A stretch of DNA of 62,820 nt from Chloroflexota bacterium (GCA_003228105.1 QGNN01000004.1:1-62820); one strand, 5' to 3'. Shown: positions 26,512 through 35,555, numbered from the stretch's first letter. The notes: a model not told the origin generated them from the letters alone. Translations and numbers: made by a program.

Positions 26512-26547
26512 AAAAAGCCCCCCCCGTTTCAAGGGAAGGCTTTTTTT
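26512..26547 (+). terminator. Rho-independent terminator after zinc-ribbon gene
   Basis: AAAAAGCC pairs with GGCTTTTT, with an inner CCC/GGG pairing and a run of seven T. It lies 22 bases after the stop codon of the zinc-ribbon gene. Confidence 0.85.
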
Positions 26548-26599
26548 GTTGATATAGTTGGATAAGATTTTCCAATAATTTAATGCTCCATGTTTGGTT

Positions 26600-27463
26600 A
26601 TGAAATCTGTTTTAGAAGCCATTAATGAAAAAGGGCAAAAACCTTTTTTTATATGTGATTTTTCTCCTCCTAAAGGAGGAAATCCAGATTTACTATTAGA
26701 ATCCTATGACCTTAATCCTGATATGTTTATGGTGGCTTATGCTCCTGGTAAATCAGTCAGGCTGAATCCTATATTTGCCGCGGATTGGATTTACTCAAAA
26801 ACGAAGATTCCATCTATTTTCACCGTCTCCACCCGAGATATGAATAAAAGTGCGATGCAGAGTCTCTTATTAGGAGCTGAATTGATGGGACTACCCAATG
26901 TTTTAATAGTCAAAGGGGATAAACTCACTGCTGAGGATATGTATTTACAAACTGAAGTGAACGACTTCATTCCTACGGAACTGGTATCAGCTGTAAAAAG
27001 AATGAATGAACGCCGCGATTTTCGAGGGAATGAATTAACTTACCCGACGCGATTTTGCATTGGCGCGGCTCTGGATCTTTCGAGAGATTGGGAAAAAGAA
27101 TCTCATTTGACTAAGTTAAAAATAACTAGAGGCTGCAATTTTATTGTTTCACAACCAACTTTCGATCCTGAATTGCCCTCTAAATTCCTTTCTTTTTATG
27201 AAAATACAATTGGAGAGAAATTGAAAATTCCGGTTATCTGGGGTATTCAGATGGTAGAAAAAGATACTATTTCCTTTGCGAATGTTCCGAGATGGGTGCA
27301 CCAAAACCTGGAAGAAGGAGGCTCTTCATATGAAATTACAATCGATTTGGTAAAAAGATACTTAGAGCTTGGTATTGGTACCTTTTATCTTATCCCAACA
27401 ATCTTTAAAGGTGGGAGAAGAGATTATTTGTCAGCACAGGCGGTGATAGAAGATATTGAATAA
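26600..27463 (+). CDS. Methylenetetrahydrofolate reductase-like protein
   Basis: A 287-residue protein of the MTHFR/FAD-linked oxidoreductase TIM-barrel family, which reduces methylene-THF to methyl-THF. Matching segments are FICDFSPPKGG (with the Asp/Glu-like position at the first strand), PSIFTVSTRDMN, LGAELMGLPNVLIVKGDK (equivalent to the GD motif of MetF), FCIGAALDLSRD and ITRGCNFIVSQPTFDP, the last being the family's substrate loop. It is a divergent form; a role with another pterin carrier is possible. ATG at 26600 is chosen over the track's TTG at 26594; neither has a clear ribosome-binding site. Microproteins of the desulforedoxin type follow. Confidence 0.82.
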   Translation: MKSVLEAINEKGQKPFFICDFSPPKGGNPDLLLESYDLNPDMFMVAYAPGKSVRLNPIFAADWIYSKTKIPSIFTVSTRDMNKSAMQSLLLGAELMGLPNVLIVKGDKLTAEDMYLQTEVNDFIPTELVSAVKRMNERRDFRGNELTYPTRFCIGAALDLSRDWEKESHLTKLKITRGCNFIVSQPTFDPELPSKFLSFYENTIGEKLKIPVIWGIQMVEKDTISFANVPRWVHQNLEEGGSSYEITIDLVKRYLELGIGTFYLIPTIFKGGRRDYLSAQAVIEDIE

Positions 27464-27590
27464 TCTATTCTTTTATGAATGTTGCTATACTTATATTAGG
27501 AGCATTAGTTAGACGAAACGTCGTTGACCTTCACCCTACCTCATTTTATAATTCGGCCTTGTTATCTATATTACTAAAGAGGTGAACATT

Positions 27591-27707
27591 TTGGCTAACG
27601 AGACAGGTAAGCGTTATTCTTGTGGAAAATGTGGATCAGAATTTGTTGTCACAAGAGGTGCAGATGGCACTGTTTCTTGTTGTGGCGAGCCGATGTCTCA
27701 AAAGTAG
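27591..27707 (+). CDS. Desulforedoxin-like microprotein (38 residues), first of a tandem pair
   Basis: Below the size limit of the ORF track. The frame starts at TTG with AGAGGTG about seven bases upstream and encodes a Cys4 protein: RYSCGKCGSEF then TVSCCGEPM. The CX2C plus CC-G-x-x-M arrangement is that of desulforedoxin and the N-terminal domain of desulfoferrodoxin, where four Cys hold one iron in a homodimer. Zinc is possible. No superoxide-reductase domain is attached. The related second gene begins 44 bases downstream. Electron carrier or metal-binding regulator are the main options. Confidence 0.75.
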   Translation: MANETGKRYSCGKCGSEFVVTRGADGTVSCCGEPMSQK

Positions 27708-27751
27708 TGAATTATCTGCTTATAAATATATAATTTTGAGGGATTTGATAA

Positions 27752-27895
27752 ATGTCTAATCAACTTGGTAGGCGATACCAATGCGACGGGTGTGGAACCA
27801 CTGTTCTATGTACTAAAGCCGGGGAAGGGATTATTCAATGTTGTGATCTAGATTTGGAGCTTCAACAACCTAGAAAACTGCCTTCATCAGACTGA
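27752..27895 (+). CDS. Desulforedoxin-like microprotein (47 residues), second of a tandem pair
   Basis: Also too short for the track. ATG start, GAGGGA about nine bases upstream. It shares the pattern of its neighbour: GRRYQCDGCGTTVLC followed by GIIQCCDLDLE, so the CX2C and CC pairs are kept, while the GEPM after the CC is replaced by DLDLE and a Lys/Pro-containing tail is added. An extra Cys lies at residue 20. The divergence suggests an old duplication with different partners or metals. It is convergent with lipA, 42 bases away. Confidence 0.7.
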   Translation: MSNQLGRRYQCDGCGTTVLCTKAGEGIIQCCDLDLELQQPRKLPSSD

Positions 27896-27937
27896 TTATT
27901 AGTTTTACGTCCTAGTAGGCGGATCTTAATTCACCTG

Positions 27938-28822
27938 TTACCCGACAGGAAATTTTTTTGAGTAGGCAGCACTGTGTTGTTCGTCTGCATGGTATGAGCT
28001 TCTAACCAGTGGTCCAGACGCCACATGTTTAAATCCCATTTCCATTCCGATTTTCCCCAATTCTGTAAATTCTTCCGGCGTATACCATTTCGAGATAGGA
28101 GCATGCTTTTGGGAAGGTCTTAGGTATTGCCCGATTGTAAGTAGGTCGCATCTATGTTGGAGCAAGTCCTTCATAGTACTTATAATCTCTGTTTTCGTTT
28201 CTCCAAGGCCTACCATCATTCCTGACTTGGTAACCCCACCTGGCATTAAGTCCTTAACTTTGTCCAACAATCGCAAAGACAGTTCATAGTTGCCTTTGGC
28301 GCGTACTCTGGGGAATATTCTTTTTACGGTTTCTATATTGTGATTGAAGGTTTCTGGATTTGCGTCGGTCACAACTTTTAATGATTTCCAATCACCCTGG
28401 AAATCGGGTGTTAAAACCTCAACCTTACATGTGGGGACTTTTTTCTTTATTTGCTTAATGCATTGAGCAAATATGAATGATCCTCCATCTGGTAAATCAT
28501 CTCGGTTCACTGAGGTAATAACTGCATACTTCAGGCCAAGAATTTTTACAGTGTTGGCTAATCTTTTCGGCTCCTCAAGGTCGAGATTGATCGGGCGTCC
28601 TGTGGTTACAGCACAATATGTACACGCTCTGGTACAAATGTCTCCTAATATCATGAAAGTAGCTGTTTCTTTTTCCCAACATTCCCCTATATTGGGACAC
28701 CTAGCTTCTTCGCAAACCGTATGAAGACCTTGAGTTTTAATTAAATTTTGCAAGTTAGAATAGTTTTGTCCACTAGGCATCTTGACTTTAAGCCACGCGG
28801 GTAACCGTCTTTCGGTACTCAT
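27938..28822 (-). CDS. lipA: Lipoyl synthase
   Basis: Radical-SAM enzyme that inserts two sulfurs into octanoyl groups on lipoyl domains. The auxiliary cluster ligands are in CEEARCPNIGECW (CX4CX5C) and the radical-SAM cluster in CTRACTYCAV (CX3CX2C). The conserved VTSVNRDDLPDGG and the C-terminal RSSYHADE with its terminal cluster serine are present. The length of 294 residues is normal. No lipB is adjacent. Confidence 0.97.
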   Translation of the reverse strand: MSTERRLPAWLKVKMPSGQNYSNLQNLIKTQGLHTVCEEARCPNIGECWEKETATFMILGDICTRACTYCAVTTGRPINLDLEEPKRLANTVKILGLKYAVITSVNRDDLPDGGSFIFAQCIKQIKKKVPTCKVEVLTPDFQGDWKSLKVVTDANPETFNHNIETVKRIFPRVRAKGNYELSLRLLDKVKDLMPGGVTKSGMMVGLGETKTEIISTMKDLLQHRCDLLTIGQYLRPSQKHAPISKWYTPEEFTELGKIGMEMGFKHVASGPLVRSSYHADEQHSAAYSKKFPVG

Positions 28823-28966
28823 TGATGGGAGACTCCACTATTTCATTAACCGTCCTACATACATAGATTCATGATAGCAGACGTAACTGAAAATCACTTT
28901 ATGCCCTTTACAGTTTTGGTGTTTCAAGAGACTATCAAATCACAAATATAAATCGTTGAGGGTTGA

Positions 28967-30208
28967 ATGGTTGATTCAGATAGATTAGTAACGTACGACG
29001 GAGATCCTTTGAGAGATCTTGATCTTCAAAAGGAATTTGCAAAATTACGGCTTCTTTCAATGGGAGTCTTTGGGGACACTGTAGCCGATTTTGAAGACGG
29101 ACCCATTCAAGTTTTTGGAGGCATCGTTGGTGAAGTTGTGAAGGCTCGTATTTATAGGTACAAGAGGCGCGGTAAAAACAAGATCCATGCAATGGTCTCT
29201 GAAGTCATAGAAGCCTCTCCTCACCGAGTCAATAATCCTTGTCCTTATTTTGGCCCATGCAGTGGATGCCAGTGGCAGCATGTATCCTATGATCATCAGC
29301 TGGAACTGAAAAGAGATATGGTTAGGCGTTTTTTTGCAGACTATGCCTCTCTTTCCAATATGCATGTGTCTAAAACCCATGCAGCTCCAGATGATTTAAA
29401 TTATCGCAATCATGCCAGATTTACTGTTCGATTTGGAGGCCAGCTTGGATTTTCCAACCGGATAACCAGAAGATTCGTCAGAATTGATGAATGTATGTTG
29501 ATGGATTCGAAAATCAACGGCTTTTTATCCCAGTTGCAAGACAATGCTTCAGAGACGACCAATTTATCTATAAGAGTTGGTACTAATACTGGAGATTATC
29601 TAGTTCAGCCTGAATTATCGGAAGCAGACATAGATTTTCAAACAGGACAAAAATGGTATGTAGAAAATATGTTGAATAGGGAATTTAGGGTTGCATCTCC
29701 ATCCTTTTTCCAAGTAAACACCAAACAAGCGGAGTTCATGATAAATCTTGTTAGAGATAAATTAAGGCTAAACGGGAACGAAACCCTTGTTGATGCATAC
29801 GCCGGGGTTGGTGTTTTTGCCTCATTATTATCGAACAAAGTAAGAAAAGTGATTGCAGTGGAAGAGTCTCAAGCCGCTGTTAAAGATGCATTGTTTGGGT
29901 TAAACGACTTGGATAATGTTCATTATATTCAGGGTAAAACCGAAGAGGTATTGGAAGAATTAAAAGAGGAAATAGATGTAATTATTTTGGACCCACCAAG
30001 AACTGGATGCCATCCACAAGCGGTAGCTTCGGTTATTTCCTCCAAGGCAAATAAAATTGCTTATGTGTCTTGTGATCCAGCTTCTTTAGCCCGAGATTTG
30101 GATATTCTGGTACAAGGAGGGTATCAAATCGACAGCGTAGACCCTATAGATATGTTTCCTCAGACATACCATACTGAGTGTGTTACCACTTTGTCTCTGA
30201 ATAATTAA
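28967..30208 (+). CDS. rlmD: 23S rRNA (uracil-5-)-methyltransferase RlmD/RumA-type (TrmA family)
   Basis: SAM-dependent RNA m5U methyltransferase, 413 residues. An N-terminal TRAM-like beta domain (about 40-90) precedes the iron-sulfur ligands CPYFGPCSGC, then the SAM-binding DAYAGVGVFASLL and VDVIILDPPRTGCHPQA, with the catalytic Cys in YVSCDPASLARDL. It could act on 23S rRNA U1939/U747 or on tRNA U54; sequence alone cannot separate these and the symbol is therefore tentative. It starts a + strand run with maf and the tat genes. Confidence 0.9.
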   Translation: MVDSDRLVTYDGDPLRDLDLQKEFAKLRLLSMGVFGDTVADFEDGPIQVFGGIVGEVVKARIYRYKRRGKNKIHAMVSEVIEASPHRVNNPCPYFGPCSGCQWQHVSYDHQLELKRDMVRRFFADYASLSNMHVSKTHAAPDDLNYRNHARFTVRFGGQLGFSNRITRRFVRIDECMLMDSKINGFLSQLQDNASETTNLSIRVGTNTGDYLVQPELSEADIDFQTGQKWYVENMLNREFRVASPSFFQVNTKQAEFMINLVRDKLRLNGNETLVDAYAGVGVFASLLSNKVRKVIAVEESQAAVKDALFGLNDLDNVHYIQGKTEEVLEELKEEIDVIILDPPRTGCHPQAVASVISSKANKIAYVSCDPASLARDLDILVQGGYQIDSVDPIDMFPQTYHTECVTTLSLNN

Positions 30209-30254
30209 GCCGTAATAAATTCTTGTAATTTGATTTCCTATAGGCCTATATCGA

Positions 30255-30965
30255 ATGGACAGCTTTCACATGGAAAAGAGAAATAATCAGGGAAAGGTAA
30301 TTTTGTTTGCAACTTCGTCTCCAAGAAGAAAGGAGATGTTGCGCCAATTTGGGTTGGATTTTGGGTTTGTCGATCCTATTGGAGATGAAAGAAATAAGCA
30401 TGAAAATGAACCTCCGATCCAATATGTGCAATCTTTGGCAATACAAAAGGCTAGAAGTGTATTCGGAAAGGTGCCAAAAGATTCAATAGTTTTGGCGGCT
30501 GACACGGTTGTGGTGTTTGGGGATCGAGTGATAGGTAAGCCGGTAAATAGAATTGAGGCGTTAGAAACTTTAAAAAATTTATCTGACACCCATCATCATG
30601 TGATAACTGCAATCTGTGTGTACGATGTGGCCAACGATGTATATCTTGAAGAAGCGGTTACGACAAAAGTGTATATGAGGGATTATGGCGATAGCGAAAT
30701 AAAGTCATACGTGGAAACAGGAGACCCAATGGATAAAGCCGGGTCATATGCTATTCAAAGTGACTCTTTCCATCCGGTTGAGGCGATAGAAGGATGTTAT
30801 TTTTCAGTTGTTGGTCTTCCTATCTGTACTTTGTTGAGAATTTTGACTCAATTGAAATTAAAAACAATAATTGATGTTGAAAAACACAAGAAAGATTTCT
30901 CAAAATGTACAGAGTGCTTAATGATGGCACCCCTAAATAGATTTCAAATAATTACGGAGTTGTGA
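30255..30965 (+). CDS. maf: Maf-family nucleotide pyrophosphatase
   Basis: A 236-residue Maf/HAM1-fold protein that hydrolyses dTTP/UTP or modified NTPs and restrains septation. Signature segments are LFATSSPRRKEMLRQFG, LAADTVVVFGDRVIGKP, YVETGDPMDKAGSYAIQ and the late IEGCYFSVVGLPI. A C-terminal extension of about forty residues (EKHKKDFSKCTECLMM) is longer than usual and contains a CX2C pair. It ends four bases before the TatB-like gene. Confidence 0.93.
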   Translation: MDSFHMEKRNNQGKVILFATSSPRRKEMLRQFGLDFGFVDPIGDERNKHENEPPIQYVQSLAIQKARSVFGKVPKDSIVLAADTVVVFGDRVIGKPVNRIEALETLKNLSDTHHHVITAICVYDVANDVYLEEAVTTKVYMRDYGDSEIKSYVETGDPMDKAGSYAIQSDSFHPVEAIEGCYFSVVGLPICTLLRILTQLKLKTIIDVEKHKKDFSKCTECLMMAPLNRFQIITEL

Positions 30966-30969
30966 AGGC

Positions 30970-31344
30970 ATGCTGGGAATGGGAAGCATGGAAATTTTGG
31001 TGATATTGTTAATCTCTTTTCTGTTGCTGGGCCCACAAAAAATGATTTCTGGAGCACGAATGTTGGGGGATTTGATCTCAGAGGCTAAGAGATTTGCGGA
31101 AAAAATTCCTCATATGGATGTGGATAATTCTGCCACCACTAGCTATAGCAATATCCATGAATCCAAACCTGACGGCAATAGCTCAGAAGCCGATCTGGGC
31201 CGAAATGTAGCACCTCCTATAGCTTTTCAATCTAGGAGAAAAAAAATTCTCACATTTGAACCTCCAGAACCGCTGGGTGATAAGGAGACAAACAACAATA
31301 AAACAGGCACTGAGGATGAATCTGATAAAAGCCCAGGTAGGTGA
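30970..31344 (+). CDS. Sec-independent translocase TatA/TatB-like subunit
   Basis: A 124-residue single-pass protein. The N-terminal membrane helix MEILVILLISFLLLGPQKM is followed by an amphipathic helix (GDLISEAKRFAEKI) and a polar, probably disordered tail. The LGPQK hinge and longer tail are TatB-like, and tatC follows at once, so I read it as the TatB-type partner in the receptor complex. A separate short tatA lies on the other strand about 1 kb further on. Annotators may label it simply TatA/E. Confidence 0.85.
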   Translation: MLGMGSMEILVILLISFLLLGPQKMISGARMLGDLISEAKRFAEKIPHMDVDNSATTSYSNIHESKPDGNSSEADLGRNVAPPIAFQSRRKKILTFEPPEPLGDKETNNNKTGTEDESDKSPGR

Positions 31345-31350
31345 TGTCTA

Positions 31351-32103
31351 TTGACTGACGATTCACAGTCTTTAGGGGCTCACCTCGATGAACTTCGAAG
31401 GCGTCTCACATGGTCCGCAGTTGTTGTTGTAACCTGCACAGTGGTTGCTTTTATATTTCATCAGCAAATACTTCGTTTGTTGATGGAACCGGCTAATGGA
31501 TTTCCGGGGGTGCCTAACCAAAAGCCTGTATATACGGACCTGACCGAGTTTATAGGTATAGCCATGAAGGCGTCGCTCCTTGCAGGTATCTTTACCTCAT
31601 TGCCTTTTCTTTTATGGCAGCTAGCAATGTTTGTTTCACCAGGGCTTAATCCCACCGAAAAAAAATATTTATACATATTGATGCCTGTTAGCATCATCGT
31701 TTTTCTGCTTGGTGCTGGATTTGGATATTTTGTGTTGTTTCCACCGGCAGTTAAATTTCTTATTACTTTCGGTAGTGATGTGGCTACTCCGATGATTAGG
31801 ATTGGCAATTATGTGAGTCTGATGCTCTCCCTTTTATTCTGGATGGGGGTGATATTTGAGCTACCTATCGTATTGTTTTTCCTATCTAGGATTGGCGTAG
31901 TTCAACCAGCGTTTCTATCGAGGAACCGGAAATGGGCGATTGTACTCGCATTTGTATTAGGGGCTCTAATCACACCTACCTTGGATCCTATAAACCAGAC
32001 CTTGGTAGCGATTCCGATCCTAGTGTTGTACGAGGTAGGTATAATTTTGTCCAAAATAGGGGTGAAAATAAGAGATAGGGAATCTACAGGTGATTTTGAA
32101 TAA
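31351..32103 (+). CDS. tatC: Sec-independent protein translocase TatC
   Basis: Polytopic Tat receptor, 250 residues, six membrane helices. The N-terminal HLDELRRRL motif that contacts twin-arginine signal peptides is present, as is FVSPGLNPTEKKY in the first cytoplasmic loop and VLGALITPTLDPINQTLVAIP near the end. The start is TTG, with AGGTGA about seven bases upstream; no ATG is better placed. It begins six bases after the TatB-like stop codon. Confidence 0.96.
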   Translation: MTDDSQSLGAHLDELRRRLTWSAVVVVTCTVVAFIFHQQILRLLMEPANGFPGVPNQKPVYTDLTEFIGIAMKASLLAGIFTSLPFLLWQLAMFVSPGLNPTEKKYLYILMPVSIIVFLLGAGFGYFVLFPPAVKFLITFGSDVATPMIRIGNYVSLMLSLLFWMGVIFELPIVLFFLSRIGVVQPAFLSRNRKWAIVLAFVLGALITPTLDPINQTLVAIPILVLYEVGIILSKIGVKIRDRESTGDFE

Positions 32104-32195
32104 AACTGGAGGCAATGGTAACTTGTAATTCAGTTACATTTGATCTTATATTGTCTGAATGCATTAAATTTTTGCATCACAGTGGGAAACTCAGA

Positions 32196-32369
32196 TCAAT
32201 CCGTTTTAGTTGCCGAATCGTCTTCGGCGATATCTTTTTGGGTGGATCTGAATTCCTTGAGGGCTTTTCCCATAGCTCCTCCAATTTCAGGTAACCTACC
32301 TACACCAAATATTATTAGTACAACCACCAAAACGATTATTAGTTCCATGGGGCCAAATCTGAAAGGCAT
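32196..32369 (-). CDS. tatA: Twin-arginine translocase TatA (57 residues)
   Basis: Missed by the ORF track because it is 57 residues long. Reading the minus strand from ATG at 32369 gives MPFRFGPMELIIVLVVV, then IIFGVGRLPEIGGAMG and KALKEFR, which is the canonical TatA pattern: short N-terminus, membrane helix, FG hinge with the conserved GRLPE, amphipathic helix and short acidic tail ending DSATKTD. GAGAGGAA lies just upstream of the ATG. The 84-codon ORF at 32140-32394 on the plus strand is its antisense shadow. It is convergent with tatC, so the tat genes are split between strands while staying adjacent. Confidence 0.9.
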   Translation of the reverse strand: MPFRFGPMELIIVLVVVLIIFGVGRLPEIGGAMGKALKEFRSTQKDIAEDDSATKTD

Positions 32370-32600
32370 TATTTCCTCTCCACATTATGAATGAATTGTG
32401 TCAGTATCAACGCCTTCAATTCTATCAAATACTGTAATAATGGCCACAAGTGATTTGAGGGGGGTAAATACGAGCTAAATACGTATTGAGCCTATTGCCT
32501 TTGTAGCAAACATCAAAGTACAATTTTACTCTTGTGATTTGCCCTTGAACTATTTTATTCTCAGATCAACTAACTTAGAAAACATGTCGAGACACGGAAA

Positions 32601-32945
32601 ATGGATGCTCATAATCTAATACCAGTAGAAAAAAACCCAAAAATCGAAGAGTTTAGTTCTGGAGATACAGTTGTCGTTAACGTGAGGGTGGTTGAGGGGG
32701 AAAGGGTTAGGACTCAGGCCTTTGAAGGTGTTGTTCTGAGGGTCAGAGGAAATGGGAGAGGAGAGACGTTCACAGTCCGTAGGATTACCAATCAAGTCGG
32801 TGTAGAACGAACTTTCCTTAAGTGCTCTCCAAATGTTGAATCTGTCAAGGTCACAAGAAAGGGGAAAGTCAGAAGGGCTAGACTGTATTACTTGAGAGGC
32901 CTATCTGGCAGGGCTGCCAGAATTAAAGAAGATAGAAGGCGTTGA
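32601..32945 (+). CDS. rplS: Ribosomal protein bL19
   Basis: Large-subunit protein at the 30S-50S interface, 114 residues. The conserved [26 protein letters not shown] and [21 protein letters not shown] are clear. The preceding 230-base spacer holds no gene apart from an 11-codon frame (32584-32619) that overlaps the start; the only Shine-Dalgarno-like bases are a weak GGA. Not accompanied by trmD, rimM or rpsP here, with which it is usually grouped. Confidence 0.97.
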   Translation: MDAHNLIPVEKNPKIEEFSSGDTVVVNVRVVEGERVRTQAFEGVVLRVRGNGRGETFTVRRITNQVGVERTFLKCSPNVESVKVTRKGKVRRARLYYLRGLSGRAARIKEDRRR

Positions 32946-33024
32946 ATTTATAAATCAAAACCTCAGGTTTCGATCTTTTGTAATTGTATACTTCGGGACA
33001 AATGACCTTAGTTAGGTAACGGGG

Positions 33025-35502
33025 TTGAGTCTTTTGAAATTTGTCGAAGTAGCAGTAGATTCACCAGGTTCTGGAAATAGAACCTTTACTTACTCGATCC
33101 CTGCAGGGCTCAACTTAGAACTAGGCCACTCTGTAATTGTGCCTTTTGGTAAGCAGACCAAACAGGGGATAATTTTCGGGGCTTCAGACACATCTAACTT
33201 GGATTCAGTTCGTGATGTATTAGAACTCACAGACAGTAACTCTTTAATTGACCCAACCCGATTGGAGTTAGCCCGTTGGATCAGCCAACAATATTTTTGC
33301 ACTTTATTTCAAGCCTGTTCCCTAATGCTTCCGCCTGGCGCAAGAAAGCGTAAATATGTCTGGTTGTCTGTTGCTAGCGGAGTAGAGATATCGGAACTGA
33401 AATTCAGTGAATTCCAAATCTTAATTCTCAAATATTTATCGTCCAGAAACTCTGCACAATTAGAGAAGGTCATTGCCCATTTCGGAGAAAGAGCACGGCG
33501 GTCAATTAGCCGGCTTATTGAAAAACAGGTAGTGGTTCCGACTGTAAAAGAATCCTCAGTGAAAGTTCGGGTGAAATATGAAAAGTTAGGTAAGATAACC
33601 AAATCCGGTAAGGCAGCTTTAATGGCGGGGGAACTACAAAAAGCTCCGAAGCAATTGGTCGCCTTAACTTACTTATCTAAAGACGAAAAAATAATATGTA
33701 AAATAGCTACACTGAGGAGCAAATTCGGTTCTTCTTCTATCAATTCATTAATAGCCAAGGGTTATTTACACCAAGAGCAATTCGAAGTTGTGAGGGATCC
33801 TCTCAACGGTAAGCTGTATACACCTGCTCAACCGGTTAATCTTTCGGATTCACAAACTTACGCTTTAAAACAAATATATGAATTGATAGAGAAGCCTTCG
33901 ATTAAAACTAGAGCCGTACTTCTTCATGGTGTTACTGGTAGTGGTAAGACTGAAGTGTATCTGGAAGCCGTGTCCTTTTGTATTTCCCGAGGGAAAAACT
34001 CTTTGGTGCTTGTTCCAGAAATTGCGTTGACTCCCCAAACCATAGAACGATTTTCTTCCAGGTTTCCAGGAAAAATAGCAGTTCTGCATAGCGGACTGTC
34101 AGTAGGGGAACGGTTTGACCAGTGGAGAAAGATCAAAGCCAATGAATATCAGGTTGTGGTTGGATCAAGAAGCTCCATATTTGCCCCTTTGAATAACTTG
34201 GGGTTGATCATAATTGACGAGGAGCATGAATGGACTTATAAACAGAATGAGGGGGTGCCTAGGTATCATGCTAGAGATGTTGCGATGCAATTAGCAGGGT
34301 TAACATCAGCCGCTGTGATTTTAGGGTCAGCCTCCCCAGATATCGAATCCTACCTGCGAGCCAAGCGAGGAAGATATCGGTTGGTAGAGTTAAATCAAAG
34401 ATATAGGCCTACTGTAAATGGCACCTCAGGTAGAGATGGGAGGTTGCTTGCTGAGGTCAATATTGTGGATATGAGGGTTGAGTTAAAGAGTGGTAACGAT
34501 GACATTTTCAGCAGGCAATTAATAGCAGAGTTAGAAAGCACTATCAATAACGGGAATCAAGCTATTCTTTTTATAAACAGAAGAGGATTCTCTTCCTTTG
34601 TCCAATGCAATAGTTGTGGGTACGTGGCCAAGTGTAGAAATTGTGATGTGTCACTCACATTTCATGCCGAGTCCCAATTGTTAATTTGCCACTACTGTGC
34701 CCAAAAGAGAAGGAATATTGAAAACTGTCTAGAGTGCGGCAGCGATTCTATTGGAAGGTATGGTGTGGGTACTCAACTTGTTACTGAAAAACTTAATAAA
34801 TTGTACCCCGATGTAGTTATTGATAGATGGGACAGTGATGCCATAACCAGGCATTCTCACTATGGGGAGCTTTTGGATAGGTTCAGATCAGGACAATCTC
34901 AAATTGTTGTTGGCACGCAGTTAATATCAAAAGGGCATCATTTGCCTAATGTGACGTTAGTAGGCGTTGTATCGGCTGATGTCGGGCTTGGGTTGCCGGA
35001 TTTCAGAGCATCGGAGCGAGTATTTCAAACTTTGTGCCAAGTGGCTGGTAGAGCAGGGAGGGGGGTGGAGGATGGCAAAGTTATTATTCAAACATATCAG
35101 CCAGACCATTACGCCATAAAAACTGCTGCTACGCAGAATTACGAGTCTTTTTTTGATATAGAATCTAAGAATAGGCGCAACCATGTGCAGCCGCCATATA
35201 GCAAAATAATTAGATTGCTTAGGCAAGATGTAGATGACATTTCTGGGCAGAGAGAGGCTAAACAGCTAGCTAAGCTACTGGGAGAACAAAAACAGGTATG
35301 GGGATTGTCTGATACCGAAATTCTTGGTCCCACCCAAGCTTTTCCGAGTCGAGTTAGAGGTCGATACAGATGGCAACTTATATTAAGAGGCCCAAACCCT
35401 CGAACTTTGCTGGAAACAATAAGCCTACCCGGTGTTTCTGACGAACGTAGGTCTATGAAAAGAGGATGGGTATTGGACGTGGATTCTTATCTGTCAATCT
35501 AG
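33025..35502 (+). CDS. priA: Primosomal protein N' (PriA helicase)
   Basis: Replication-restart helicase, 825 residues. It has the N-terminal DNA-binding domain (about 1-110), a winged-helix region, Walker A GVTGSGKTEVYL, the DEEH box IIDEEHEWTYKQ, a zinc-binding region inserted in the helicase core (CNSCG, CRNC, CHYC, CLECG: eight Cys, two zincs) and motif V/VI segments GTQLISKGHHLPN and QVAGRAGRG. The start is TTG with AGGT eight bases upstream. Complete, with no missing motif. Confidence 0.96.
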   Translation: MSLLKFVEVAVDSPGSGNRTFTYSIPAGLNLELGHSVIVPFGKQTKQGIIFGASDTSNLDSVRDVLELTDSNSLIDPTRLELARWISQQYFCTLFQACSLMLPPGARKRKYVWLSVASGVEISELKFSEFQILILKYLSSRNSAQLEKVIAHFGERARRSISRLIEKQVVVPTVKESSVKVRVKYEKLGKITKSGKAALMAGELQKAPKQLVALTYLSKDEKIICKIATLRSKFGSSSINSLIAKGYLHQEQFEVVRDPLNGKLYTPAQPVNLSDSQTYALKQIYELIEKPSIKTRAVLLHGVTGSGKTEVYLEAVSFCISRGKNSLVLVPEIALTPQTIERFSSRFPGKIAVLHSGLSVGERFDQWRKIKANEYQVVVGSRSSIFAPLNNLGLIIIDEEHEWTYKQNEGVPRYHARDVAMQLAGLTSAAVILGSASPDIESYLRAKRGRYRLVELNQRYRPTVNGTSGRDGRLLAEVNIVDMRVELKSGNDDIFSRQLIAELESTINNGNQAILFINRRGFSSFVQCNSCGYVAKCRNCDVSLTFHAESQLLICHYCAQKRRNIENCLECGSDSIGRYGVGTQLVTEKLNKLYPDVVIDRWDSDAITRHSHYGELLDRFRSGQSQIVVGTQLISKGHHLPNVTLVGVVSADVGLGLPDFRASERVFQTLCQVAGRAGRGVEDGKVIIQTYQPDHYAIKTAATQNYESFFDIESKNRRNHVQPPYSKIIRLLRQDVDDISGQREAKQLAKLLGEQKQVWGLSDTEILGPTQAFPSRVRGRYRWQLILRGPNPRTLLETISLPGVSDERRSMKRGWVLDVDSYLSI

Positions 35503-35555
35503 TTACTTTGGATGGTATTGTTGGGGTCTAAATTAAGTAATCTGACTGAACTGCT

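Noticed and set aside
32140-32394. 84-codon plus-strand ORF after tatC
   Set aside because: It is the antisense of a clear tatA on the minus strand, which has a better protein pattern and a ribosome-binding site.
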